Assembly (NCBI RefSeq): GCF_927797785.1
Contig: NZ_CAKMLL010000043.1
Location: 1-64,000, forward strand
Source of the DNA: Candidatus Nitrotoga sp. BS
GTDB lineage: Bacteria > Pseudomonadota > Gammaproteobacteria > Burkholderiales > Gallionellaceae
Length of the DNA stretch: 64,000 bases
Direction: 5' to 3'
Shown here one piece after another: positions 35,398 to 44,068 of this stretch; the stretch's first letter is position 1, and each line of letters opens with the position of its first letter. The notes beneath the pieces were generated by a model. The model saw only the letters and a program-made list of their open reading frames with translations. It did no database searches and was not told where the DNA came from. The translations under genes and the position numbers were made by a program.

Positions 35398-37716
35398 TTA
35401 AATAACAGCTTGGAGTTTGGGCATGGCGCTCGTACGCTCTGGCATGCTCGACAATCCAAGAACATGAGCGCTAGGTAGCTTGAATACGCCCACCGCTTTT
35501 ACCAATTGTTCGGCGGATCGGGAGAGCAGGTTGGCTTCAGCTGTCTGAGTTGTAATCTGCTCCCCGGTCTTTTCTGCACTACGGCCAAGATCATCAACTT
35601 TGCTTTGCAGAATTTCCGCACTCTTGACCTGTACTTCTAAACTGGCAGCAATTTGCACCACCAAGTCCACCAGATTGTCGGTTGCTTTTTGTGTTTCCGC
35701 CATTTGAACACCGGCTTTTTCAGCGAATTCGGTTCCTTGTACCACTTGGGAGATTGTTTTGTTCACAGTGTTGATTGTGTCGTTCGTTTCGATTTGAATG
35801 TTATTTACCAACGTACCAATTTGCGCTGTAGCATTACGTGATGATTCGGCAAGGCGTTGAACTTCCTCAGCGACCACCGCAAAACCACGGCCAGCATCGC
35901 CTGCGACTGCGGCTTGTACGCTCGCATTTAACGCAAGTACGTGTGTACGTTCTGCGATGGTGTTGATCAAGTTCACGATACCGCTAATTTCTTGTGACCG
36001 TTCGCCAAGGCGCTTGATTCGTTTTTCGGTCTCGGCAATCATTTCACGGATTGAGTTCATACCCTGCATTGTTCCGGTTACGGCATTTAGCGCGGAGAGG
36101 GTTGAGCGGGTAGCATCGCCTGACGCAATGTGAGATTTTGCGGTGAGCTGCGCCACGTTGTTCATGGCTTGGGTTGAAGTGGCGAGCTCACGGATCATTT
36201 CCTCAACGCCTTTTCGTTCTATTTCAGAGGTTGCTTGCACCTGGTCGGCCTGTCCTTTGAGTTTGACCGAGGCATTTTCAACTTGGCCGGCAATTTGCAT
36301 TACCCTATAAAGCACTCTGCTCGTTTCTTCCGTGTTCTGATTTACGGCGTCAGACACTGTACCCACGATGTCCTGGGTGACCGGCGCTTTGGCCGTGAGG
36401 TTTTTATCCGAGAGTTTCTGCATGGTCTGCAGGAGCGAAATTACCGAGTCATTGAGTGTTTCGGTTTCTGCTTCAGCTTTGCGTTGCGCTGCCATACGCT
36501 CTTCCAATAGTTGGTTTACCGTCCGTCCTAAATCACCGACTTCATCTTGTGCGTCGATTGAGCCGAGTGCGGTGTTGTCTCCGTGCCGTACCTTTTCAAC
36601 TGATAGCTGTAGTAAGCGCACTGTTGCAGTGATGTTTCGTGTAATTAACAAGGCGAGAAGCGCCGCAAATATAATGAAGGCGATTACTACACCTGATAAA
36701 ACGAACGAACGTTTGAGCAGGCCGTCAACTTTGAGTTGCAATTCGTCATTCAGCACTGCCGTCGCGGTATCGATTAGTTTGAACTGATCGTTAATGCCGC
36801 TAGTGAATTGTTTTACATACTCCGCAGAGCTCAGCTTGATTCGTTGCGCATTAATGATTTCTGCGGCAGCCAGATCGGCCAGGCGTTTTATTTGTTCTTC
36901 AGCGATCTGGTCTTTGCCTGCAATTTTGTTCTTGATGCGCGTTTCTTCTGTCTGCGCTTTATTTAACTGAGTAATCGCTTGATTGGTTTTGGTTACCAAT
37001 GCGGAGATTAGCGTTGCCATTGTTGCGCGATCGGTTGAACTGAGCGCCTCATTGTCTAGTTCAGAGCCGGAATTTTGAGCGATGGTAGAACGCTCGGCTT
37101 CCGCAAGTCGGGCGGCTCCAAATGCCCGTGTTTGCCCAAGTGACTCAGATACTTGGGGCAAGTCGGACAGTGCGGCCTGAATTAAAAAATGCGTCGCGGC
37201 ATCTGATTCGAAAGAGAGTTTGTAATGATCCATTAGAAGATCAAGCAAGGTCATCTCGGTAGCGACCAATGTAGAGTGGTCAGTAAATGATTTGCGCGCG
37301 TTTGTGCGTTGGTTCGTGGTTTCGGCTGAAATTCGTGTCCAATTAGCCTTTATCTTGTCCCATATTTCGGCCTGCTTTGCATTGTTGTTATTTTTTACGT
37401 AGGGCTCGAAGGTGTTGATCGCTTGGACGACTTCCGCTTCTTTGGCGGCGCGGTCTGCGGTAACGGCAGTATTTCCGCCGATGAGAGCAGCGGATAAACC
37501 GCGGTGCTGCTGAGTATTCTGTATTAGTTTCAGCAGTTTTGATGCGGGGTCAATTCCGCTAGCCTCGAGCTTGGCGGTCTGAATGGCGGCGGTGGTTTGC
37601 GCCAAAAACAAGTAGGCGGGCACTCCGGCAGCAGGTAGCGCGACAGCGCCCAGAAGCAGGAACTTCTGCCATAGCTTCATCCGGGTAAGGAAGGTGATTT
37701 TCAGCTTTTTTTTCAT
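35398..37716 (-). CDS. Methyl-accepting chemotaxis protein, PilJ-like
   Basis: This 772-residue membrane receptor has a short cytoplasmic start, TM1 (about 15-37), a large periplasmic region (38-335) and TM2 (336-360). Then come HAMP and a signalling hairpin with the PilJ-type tip AERTHVLALNASVQAAVAGD and GRGFAVVAEEVQRLAESSRNA. The periplasmic part contains IQNTQQHRGLSAALIGGN, which resembles the nitrate/nitrite-sensing (NIT) family rather than PilJ of Pseudomonas. So it may sense a small ligand. It lies between the PilI-like CheW and the CheA. No cheR or cheB gene is in the cluster, so adaptation may lie elsewhere or be absent. Confidence 0.88.
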   Translation of the reverse strand: MKKKLKITFLTRMKLWQKFLLLGAVALPAAGVPAYLFLAQTTAAIQTAKLEASGIDPASKLLKLIQNTQQHRGLSAALIGGNTAVTADRAAKEAEVVQAINTFEPYVKNNNNAKQAEIWDKIKANWTRISAETTNQRTNARKSFTDHSTLVATEMTLLDLLMDHYKLSFESDAATHFLIQAALSDLPQVSESLGQTRAFGAARLAEAERSTIAQNSGSELDNEALSSTDRATMATLISALVTKTNQAITQLNKAQTEETRIKNKIAGKDQIAEEQIKRLADLAAAEIINAQRIKLSSAEYVKQFTSGINDQFKLIDTATAVLNDELQLKVDGLLKRSFVLSGVVIAFIIFAALLALLITRNITATVRLLQLSVEKVRHGDNTALGSIDAQDEVGDLGRTVNQLLEERMAAQRKAEAETETLNDSVISLLQTMQKLSDKNLTAKAPVTQDIVGTVSDAVNQNTEETSRVLYRVMQIAGQVENASVKLKGQADQVQATSEIERKGVEEMIRELATSTQAMNNVAQLTAKSHIASGDATRSTLSALNAVTGTMQGMNSIREMIAETEKRIKRLGERSQEISGIVNLINTIAERTHVLALNASVQAAVAGDAGRGFAVVAEEVQRLAESSRNATAQIGTLVNNIQIETNDTINTVNKTISQVVQGTEFAEKAGVQMAETQKATDNLVDLVVQIAASLEVQVKSAEILQSKVDDLGRSAEKTGEQITTQTAEANLLSRSAEQLVKAVGVFKLPSAHVLGLSSMPERTSAMPKLQAVI

Positions 37717-37756
37717 TTTGTTTCTCCAGTCGGGTCGTAATTTGAGGGCGGGTAAG

Positions 37757-38314
37757 TTAGCCTGATATTCTGCGCGCCATCATTTCGAAGAAGCGGATGT
37801 GGTCGAGCTCCAGCCACACCTGGGCTTCTTCTGCATAAGCGTTCGATATATAGTCGCGGATTGCCTCTGGGAACGCTGGAAGAGGAACTCGATTCGAGAC
37901 CCCGAAACGCTTGCGGTTCGGAATGCCGTTAACCACAATGGCGGCGATCGCATCACCGCGACCAAGCACGAGGAGCATTGATTTCGATTTCGTGTCGCAT
38001 GCGCCACCGACGAGCGATGCTAGGTCAAACACTGGCACAAGATTACCGTGAAGGTTCACCAGACCGAGTAACCAGCGGCCAGTGTTTGGAAGGCGAAAAA
38101 CAGGTAGCATTTCTGAAATTTCGTTTACTTGCGCGTGTGGCACCAGAAACTTAACGTTTTTGACCTCAAAGCCAATCCATTCCTGAGTTGTGGTGAGAGT
38201 CGCTCTGTGCCGTCGATTTAGTCCGATAGTCACGAGTGACCCTGCCGTGCGTGCCGGCTGCAGTGCCACGCTCGGCGCTAGCAGCGAATTAGCAGAATCG
38301 TTTTCGTTTTGCAT
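37757..38314 (-). CDS. CheW-domain adaptor, PilI-like
   Basis: This 185-residue protein has a clear CheW domain (about 45-180): EWIGFEVKNVKFLVPHAQVNEI, RWLLGLVNLHGNLVPVFDLASLVG, and MLLVLGRGDAIAAIVVNGIP. It precedes the receptor gene in the operon, as pilI precedes pilJ in Pseudomonas. It should couple the receptor to the CheA-like kinase. The N-terminal 40 residues are poorly conserved. Confidence 0.85.
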   Translation of the reverse strand: MQNENDSANSLLAPSVALQPARTAGSLVTIGLNRRHRATLTTTQEWIGFEVKNVKFLVPHAQVNEISEMLPVFRLPNTGRWLLGLVNLHGNLVPVFDLASLVGGACDTKSKSMLLVLGRGDAIAAIVVNGIPNRKRFGVSNRVPLPAFPEAIRDYISNAYAEEAQVWLELDHIRFFEMMARRISG

Positions 38315-38371
38315 GACTGTCTCGTACAGAATGGATCAGCAATATGGCATTCAAACGTGGGTACAAAATGC

Positions 38372-38734
38372 TCATAACGTGTTGACGAACCTGACGATAT
38401 CATCAGGTGTGTAGGGTTTAACGACGTATCCGCTACCCCCTTGCATTTGGCCCCACATTTTGTCTGCTTTCTGATCCTTGCTGGTAACAAATACGATAGG
38501 GATATCTTTGGTCATGGGGTCTTTTTTCAAAGCGCGGGTCGCGGCAAAGCCATCCATATCTGGCATGTTTACGTCCATGAAGATCAGATCCGGCTTCTCG
38601 GATTTGGTCATCTCGATCGCTTCCTTGCCATTGGCGGCGGTGACGACAAAGCGGCCTGTGCCGATTACGATTTTTTGAATATTGACAAGATCGGTATGTG
38701 AGTCGTCGACGCAAAGAACTTTCTTGACTGTCAT
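38372..38734 (-). CDS. Single-domain response regulator, PilH-like
   Basis: This 120-residue receiver has all catalytic residues: DDSH near 10-13, phosphoacceptor Asp in LIFMDVNMPDMDG (near 53), Ser/Thr in FVTSKDQ and Lys in VVKPYTPDD. MWGQMQGGSGYVVKPY is typical of the PilG/PilH class. There is no output domain, so it acts by protein contact or as a phosphate sink for the CheA-like kinase. It lies between the larger PilG-like gene and the PilI-like gene. Confidence 0.9.
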   Translation of the reverse strand: MTVKKVLCVDDSHTDLVNIQKIVIGTGRFVVTAANGKEAIEMTKSEKPDLIFMDVNMPDMDGFAATRALKKDPMTKDIPIVFVTSKDQKADKMWGQMQGGSGYVVKPYTPDDIVRFVNTL

Positions 38735-38782
38735 GGTTGCTTCTCCTTTAATTGGATTGAGTTAAATATAATGCGGTCGAGG

Positions 38783-39721
38783 TTAGGTATTCGTTGGTAG
38801 ATATTTGCTGATTACAGCGTAAAGCCGGTTTTCGTTGACCGGTTTTGTGAGGTAAGTATCGCAGCCAGACATGGTTGCCCGGATTTTGTCGAAAGTTGAA
38901 TCTTTGCTCGAGAGCATCACTACTGCAGTTTTTGCGGCTCCTTTTCTGGACTTGATAAGCTTGCAGACCTGATAGCCATTGATTCCTGGCATCACGACAT
39001 CAAGAAAGATGCAGGTGTAGTGTTTGGTGCCGCTGAGTCCAACCGCTTGTTCCCCTGTCTCGGCGAAATCGACATTAAAACCAAATGGCGCGAGCTTTAC
39101 GCGCATGAATTCACGCACAGTCATATTGTCGTCACAGACTAGAACCGAGTTAAGTTGGCGATCCGGCCGGCACACGGGTGCTACAAAGCTGCCTGTCAGG
39201 CTTTGATTCGTTGAGCCCGCCTTCAGCGGTGGTGTATTTGATATTTTTGGTAAAGTTGTCGAGGACGACGATGATCGCTGTGCTGGTATTGCGATCATCG
39301 GTTGAGTTTTATCTAAGGGAGGAGCTATACGAGCTGCAGGCTCTGGTTTGGGCATATGGCTTGTTTCGTTAATTCCCACTGCGAGATCGAATGCTTTGAA
39401 CAGCTTGGTCCATTGCAATGGTCGAGACAGCGTTGTGCACGAGATACCGTGATTGGTGTCGCCAACCAGGATCGCAGGCCGAGTGTTCGTGGAATTTTTT
39501 TGACGAAAATTCGCTATCGCACTCGCGTCTTCAGCATCAACGAGAAAAACATCTGGTGCCGAACCCATCGTCTGCATAAACTCGACAAATTTAGGCGCGC
39601 GACGTGCGGATAAACTAAAAATACTTTTCAAGATAATCCGTTCGGTCTGGCTGAAGCCTTGGACATCAACGGTGTATTGTGGTTTTGCCGATGGCACGGT
39701 TGTGGATGCTTCCATCATCAC
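38783..39721 (-). CDS. Two-domain response regulator, PilG-like, with N-terminal pseudo-receiver
   Basis: This 312-residue protein has a complete receiver in its C-terminal half (192-310), with DDNMT, Asp in CIFLDVVMPGINGYQVCKL and Lys in LTKPVNE. The N-terminal 130 residues look like a receiver that has lost its active-site residues (PDVFLVDAED, AILVGDTNHG, LSRPLQWTKLF). The linker is rich in Pro, Ser and Thr. Its ATG overlaps the end of the cyclase-kinase gene by 4 bases, so both are made together. In Pseudomonas PilG is a single receiver; this fused form is unusual. Confidence 0.8.
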   Translation of the reverse strand: MMMEASTTVPSAKPQYTVDVQGFSQTERIILKSIFSLSARRAPKFVEFMQTMGSAPDVFLVDAEDASAIANFRQKNSTNTRPAILVGDTNHGISCTTLSRPLQWTKLFKAFDLAVGINETSHMPKPEPAARIAPPLDKTQPMIAIPAQRSSSSSTTLPKISNTPPLKAGSTNQSLTGSFVAPVCRPDRQLNSVLVCDDNMTVREFMRVKLAPFGFNVDFAETGEQAVGLSGTKHYTCIFLDVVMPGINGYQVCKLIKSRKGAAKTAVVMLSSKDSTFDKIRATMSGCDTYLTKPVNENRLYAVISKYLPTNT

Positions 39722-41493
39722 ATATTTCCGATCAAACCTGATGAAATCATGTATTCAATAACCGCATCGGCACTCTCAAAGCGTGCTACGGCTGATTTGG
39801 CCATCATGCGATTCAGGATGGCTTGAAAGCGTTCGAGGCCCACGGGTAGTATGGGAATTGGGAGATGGACGTGTTGGTAAAGAATCGCCTGCACGGAGCT
39901 GCCTTTGTATGGCGGCCGTCCCGTTAACATTTCGTAAAACATAGCCCCCGTGCTATATATGTCGGTTCGCACGTCGACTGGAAGATCCAACGCCTGCTCA
40001 GGCGCTAGGTATGACGGCGAGCCCATGATTTCACCGGGGAGGGTAGGTAACCTGATTGCGTCGGAATGCTCGGCAATTCCGAAATCGGCGAGTGCAAGTG
40101 AGCCGTCTTTGCGAATCATCACATTATCGGGTTTCATGTCGCAATGAATGATCCCCAGTGCGTGAATCGCAGAGAGTCCGCCCAGAATCTGCAGCAACGA
40201 GGCGATTGCGATTTGCGGAGTGGGATAATCTGAGATTAGGCACCTTAAATCCCCGCCGGGGAAAAACTCCATTGAAATATAAGCGTGGGTTGATGTGAAA
40301 CCCTGATGATAGATGCGGGCGACGTTAGGATGATCAATTTGCGAAATTAGTGCGAACTCATGCAGAAAACGCTGCAATATGTTGTCGTTGTCGAAGTCGA
40401 TCGCTGTCGTCGGAATAAGTTTCAGTACTTGCTGGGTATGCGTAACAATATTTTTTGCGAGAAAAACCTCAGACATTCCACCTTGTCCCAATTTGCGGAG
40501 TAAGTGATAACCTTCCACTTCGATCGATTGACTTTGAGGAGTCTTCTCAAACGTGTATCCGGTGCTCGAACAAGGGTTTTGAATCAAGTCTGCCTGCTCC
40601 CTTTCTAATTCTAATATTGCTGTATTTACAACTACAGATTGGCTCAGCTTCTCGTAGAAAGCGTTATCAGTGTGCGAGCTTGCAGTGCGCGGATAGAGCC
40701 CAGTGACCTCTATGGCCTGAATTTGTTGTATGTCCCCTTGCATGGTTACTATGCCGCCACGGCCGAGCTGAAAACGACTTCCGGCAATATTTGCACAGGT
40801 GCGGCTTGTCGCTATGCTCCAGCCAATAGCTTTGGTCATCGCTTGCAGGCGTGCAGCGATATTTACTGTATCGCCGATTACGGTGGTTTTGATAGCGGTG
40901 CCACTGCCAATATTACAGAGCATTACATCACCTGAATGTATGCCGACACCGACTGCGAACTCCGGCAATTTCCGTTCCGGGAAGCGCTGCGCGATCCAAT
41001 CACGGAAAGTGGTGGCGGCGAGCACTATCAGGAGTGCCACTTTAAGCGCACGTTCGGCATGATCATCCGGTTGTTCCACTCTTGGCTCAAACATTGCCAC
41101 CATTTCATGACCGAGAAATCTCACCACCCATCCACACTGTTGACGGACTGGTTCATATGCTCGGTCAAAAAATGTATTCAAAAACTCAACAATTTCTTCG
41201 CTGTGAAGTCGGTCTGCGAACAAGGTAAAGTTACGAATATCGACGAAGAGCACTGAACCATAGATTGCGATTTGAGCCGCAGGAGCGATATTGCTGCCGT
41301 TGGATAGCTCGCCACGGGACAAAAAACTGGTATTGGTGCACTCATTGGTTTGGTACAGCAATGAACTATCACAGGTCGGAGCATATTTGGTGATATCGCC
41401 ATTTATTATCTTGTGCATGGTGTCGGCCTGCTTTAGATGCCGGGAAACGGCATCGGGCAATGCGGTATGCCCTATTTCTGATGATGTAATCAT
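39718..41493 (-). CDS. Class III nucleotide cyclase-like domain fused to a Ser/Thr protein kinase
   Basis: This 591-residue protein has an N-terminal cyclase homology domain (80-260) and a C-terminal Hanks-type kinase (325-590). The cyclase part keeps the first metal Asp (VLFVDIRNFT, D85), the dimer motif VGVGIHSGDVMLCNIGSG, and the Asn and Arg of GDTVNIAARLQ. At the second metal position the expected GD is GH (FLGHEMVAMF, H129). Catalysis is therefore doubtful. The kinase is complete: KLGQGGMSEVFLA, Lys in QVLKLIP, HCDMKPDN, LADFGIAE, and SPSYLAPEQ. It heads the Pil-Chp-like operon and is divergent from a PP2C gene. It may phosphorylate the FHA partner or the assembly ATPase. Confidence 0.85.
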   Translation of the reverse strand: MITSSEIGHTALPDAVSRHLKQADTMHKIINGDITKYAPTCDSSLLYQTNECTNTSFLSRGELSNGSNIAPAAQIAIYGSVLFVDIRNFTLFADRLHSEEIVEFLNTFFDRAYEPVRQQCGWVVRFLGHEMVAMFEPRVEQPDDHAERALKVALLIVLAATTFRDWIAQRFPERKLPEFAVGVGIHSGDVMLCNIGSGTAIKTTVIGDTVNIAARLQAMTKAIGWSIATSRTCANIAGSRFQLGRGGIVTMQGDIQQIQAIEVTGLYPRTASSHTDNAFYEKLSQSVVVNTAILELEREQADLIQNPCSSTGYTFEKTPQSQSIEVEGYHLLRKLGQGGMSEVFLAKNIVTHTQQVLKLIPTTAIDFDNDNILQRFLHEFALISQIDHPNVARIYHQGFTSTHAYISMEFFPGGDLRCLISDYPTPQIAIASLLQILGGLSAIHALGIIHCDMKPDNVMIRKDGSLALADFGIAEHSDAIRLPTLPGEIMGSPSYLAPEQALDLPVDVRTDIYSTGAMFYEMLTGRPPYKGSSVQAILYQHVHLPIPILPVGLERFQAILNRMMAKSAVARFESADAVIEYMISSGLIGNM

Positions 41494-42101
41494 TTGTCCA
41501 CACCAAAATATATATACTTGTGGAGAGATGAGAAATGCTCAAAATTTTCGATAACTGGGTTCATGGCCTGCATTCTTAATGCTTGGATGATCATGACAAT
41601 GCCGCCCCGATTTACCGTATGCTGCAAGTCATAATTAGCCGCTGCTAGTTGAAATAGCGGATAAGCTTTGAAAAACTTTAGCTCAACTTTGATGTTTTTA
41701 TTTGATTGGTGTGCAGTAACAGATTGCCACTTTATACTCAGCGTAAATATGTTCTGCCATATTTCAGTTCGCCGTTGATATGCGTGGTGGGCCGAAAAAA
41801 TGTTACGCTAAGAAAGTGGCAATCAATAAAATTGAGAATGCATGTCGCTGGAATCTCATACTGGCCTGGAAATATTTGTATAGGTAAGCATCGTAAGTCA
41901 TTGGCGAAGCAAGTTGAAACGCGTTACCATGTTGGCGCTGGAATGACTGGGGTATTTGTCCGTATGTGGCAAGTTGCATGTATAAAACAGGTTGCTCCTA
42001 CTATCGTTGCAATATGGTTTTGCGAGTGCCCAGTCGCTTGCCAGCTTAAATTGACTAGTAGCGTCACGCTTAGAATTTTGAATGTATAGAGATACCCTAA
42101 T
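41494..42101. other. Divergent regulatory region with a long inverted repeat
   Basis: About 610 bases separate the minus-strand Chp operon from the plus-strand PP2C operon. One open frame (41706-42089, 127 codons) has no protein-family features and is probably chance. The notable structure is an imperfect 22 to 25-bp inverted repeat, 41722-41746 and 41803-41824 (listed separately). Promoters for both operons should be here. Confidence 0.5.
41722..41824. repeat. Inverted repeat pair in the divergent control region
   Basis: The left arm GATTGCCACTTTATACTCAG plus CGTAA (41722-41746) is the near-complement of the right arm TTACGCTAAGAAAGTGGCAA plus TC (41803-41824), with a small bulge. The 56-base spacer shows no gene. 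It may form a large hairpin in RNA or a cruciform, or be the ends of a miniature element or an invertible segment. Confidence 0.7.
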
Positions 42102-42944
42102 ATGTATATCGAACAGGCGTTAGAAATCGTTAGTCAGACTCACCCAGGTGTTGTGCGATCGCAAAACGAAGATTGCGTGGAGTTTGACGTGTCGTGTGGG
42201 TTAGTTGTGCTGGCTGATGGTATGGGTGGTCATAATGCAGGTGAAATTGCAAGCAGCATTACAGTTTCACTGATATTGACCGAAATAAAGCATAGCTTGG
42301 AAAACATGCGCCCTGAAGAGCGGGGTGAAGGTGGTGAAGATGTTGGAGTGATGCTGTTGCGCGAAAAATTGCAAAAAGCCAATACTGCTATCTACAATGC
42401 GTCGCTGAGCCAGCCACAATGTGCTGGCATGGGTACTACGGTGGTGGCCGGGCTATTCTACGATAACCGTTTAGCAGTCGCCCACGTAGGTGATTCGCGT
42501 ATGTACCGGTTGCGTGGCGCAATATTTGAGCCAATTACTCGTGACCATTCTCTGTTGCAGGAGCAAATCGACAGAGGCATGCTGAGCCCAAAAGATGCGC
42601 GACTATCCAGGAATAAAAATCTGATTACGCGTGCGGTCGGAGTTGATCCAGCGGTTGAGGCGGAAATTCACGTGCATGCGGTGCAAGTAGGCGATATTTA
42701 TCTACTATGCTCTGATGGTTTGAACGATATGGTCGAAGATGATGAGATCGGTACCAGGTTGCATATGCTGCGTGCCAATCTCCAGCTGATGGCGAAACAG
42801 TTGATTGAAATGGCAAATGATAATGGTGGGCGTGATAATGTATCCGTGATACTGGTTAAAATTAACGGTGAATTTGCCGTGCCGCGGGGCTGGCTCGCAA
42901 AAATGTTGTCCTGGTTCAAGTCAAGAATTAAATACGGGGATTGA
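42102..42944 (+). CDS. PP2C-type Ser/Thr protein phosphatase
   Basis: This 280-residue phosphatase has the PP2C metal residues in NEDC (near 22-25) and LADGMGGHNAGEIAS, then MGTTVVAGLF, VAHVGDSRMYRLR, LCSDGLNDMVEDDE and GGRDNVSVILVKI. This is the Stp1/PrpC pattern. The insert MRPEERGEGGEDVGV is unusual but lies in a loop. It should reverse phosphorylation by the kinase encoded divergently at 39718-41493. The stop is 4 bases before the ATG of the FHA gene, so both form an operon. Confidence 0.92.
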   Translation: MYIEQALEIVSQTHPGVVRSQNEDCVEFDVSCGLVVLADGMGGHNAGEIASSITVSLILTEIKHSLENMRPEERGEGGEDVGVMLLREKLQKANTAIYNASLSQPQCAGMGTTVVAGLFYDNRLAVAHVGDSRMYRLRGAIFEPITRDHSLLQEQIDRGMLSPKDARLSRNKNLITRAVGVDPAVEAEIHVHAVQVGDIYLLCSDGLNDMVEDDEIGTRLHMLRANLQLMAKQLIEMANDNGGRDNVSVILVKINGEFAVPRGWLAKMLSWFKSRIKYGD

Positions 42945-42948
42945 TGAT

Positions 42949-43746
42949 ATGGCGGCAAAACTGATGCTAAGCATGGATGGTGTGGTGTTGCAGGAATATG
43001 CTCTGGACAAGGAACGCATGACGATAGGCCGCAGGCCGAGCAGTGAGATCGTAATTGATAACATTGCTGTTAGCGGTGAGCACGCTGCAATCGTAACCAT
43101 ACTTAATGATTCCTTTCTGGAAGATTTGGATAGTACCAATGGAACCTTGGTAAATGATGTGGCAATTAAGAGGCATTTTTTGCAAAATAATGACGTAATC
43201 GAAATTGGCAAATATAAACTCAAATATTTGAACGATCAGCAAAGCCCATCTACTGCGGCAGATTTTGAGAAAACAATGGTATTTCGTGCGTCTCCTCATA
43301 TCGCATCCTCCACCCCAGTGAAAGCTGATCCGTCTGAAATGTCAGAGAGGTCAAATCCTACTGAGCAACCACAATCAACACCCGCCGAGAAAGCGCTTGA
43401 ATTGCGACAGACTGAGGCTGCCACATCGCCACAGCCTGCTCGTGTACCGTCAGCTGAGATAGCGCCGCCTGACTCACAGCAAGCAATGGGGGTAATACAG
43501 ATACTTACCGGACCTAATGCTGGAAAAGAGCTTGAGCTAGTTAAAAATTTGACTACCGTAGGAAAAGCTGGCTTGCAAGTCGTCGTGTTTACACGTCGTC
43601 CGCGTGGTTATTTCGTCACTCATGTGGAAGGAGCAAGTTACCCTAATCTTAATGGCAAGCCGCTGGACGATCAACCGCGCCAGCTTAATGAGAACGACAT
43701 TATTGAGTTGGCGGGGATCAAAATGGAGTTTTATTTAAAAAGGTGA
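42949..43746 (+). CDS. Protein with two FHA domains
   Basis: This 265-residue cytoplasmic protein has an N-terminal FHA domain (about 20-85) with the phosphothreonine-binding pattern GRRPSSEIVIDNIAVSGEHA and DLDSTNGTLVN. After a Pro/Thr-rich linker a second, looser FHA-like fold follows at the C-terminus (GKELELVKNLTTVGKAG, SYPNLNGKPL, ENDIIELAG). The start is ATG 42949, with GGGG a few bases before it; the frame is open upstream inside the PP2C gene. FHA domains bind phosphothreonine, so it is a likely reader of the adjacent kinase and might link it to the assembly ATPase encoded next. Confidence 0.85.
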   Translation: MAAKLMLSMDGVVLQEYALDKERMTIGRRPSSEIVIDNIAVSGEHAAIVTILNDSFLEDLDSTNGTLVNDVAIKRHFLQNNDVIEIGKYKLKYLNDQQSPSTAADFEKTMVFRASPHIASSTPVKADPSEMSERSNPTEQPQSTPAEKALELRQTEAATSPQPARVPSAEIAPPDSQQAMGVIQILTGPNAGKELELVKNLTTVGKAGLQVVVFTRRPRGYFVTHVEGASYPNLNGKPLDDQPRQLNENDIIELAGIKMEFYLKR

Positions 43747-43828
43747 GGGCCTGTTTCACAGAGGGCTTTATGCGGCACAAGCCGCTAACCTACACTATTA
43801 CATCATTGAAACCACCTTCTTCTATTCA

Positions 43829-43968
43829 TGACGCCTCTAAAAATCCAATTGTTGTCACAATGCCGCATAACTCGAAAAAATAATTACTTACCTATCACTA
43901 TATGCTGCGCTAGAATTTTTTTCTTGTGCCTTGCCTTGCCTAAAATCTTGAATTTTTAGAGGTGTCTT
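43829..43968. repeat. Dispersed AT-rich repeat with inverted ends, copy 2
   Basis: This copy is bounded by GACGCCTCTAAAAATC (43829 onward) and its near-complement GAATTTTTAGAGGTGTC (ending at about 43967). The core is an A-run, CACTATATGCTGCGC and a T-run. It lies between the FHA gene and the ATPase gene. The core resembles 2165-2245, and the ends resemble the end at 54467-54485. It may be a non-autonomous mobile repeat that also serves as a terminator. Confidence 0.65.
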
Positions 43969-44068
43969 GAAGAATTTTCGCTAAATGCCGCTATCTTGAT
44001 AGCGAGCAACAAAGTTACGCATTCACACCATGTAGCAAGCCACATTTGGAGTTATCAGGGAGAAGTAG

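Noticed and set aside
41706-42089. 127-codon open frame between the two divergent signalling operons
   Set aside because: No Shine-Dalgarno, no family features and an unusual composition; it spans the inverted repeat. Treated as chance.
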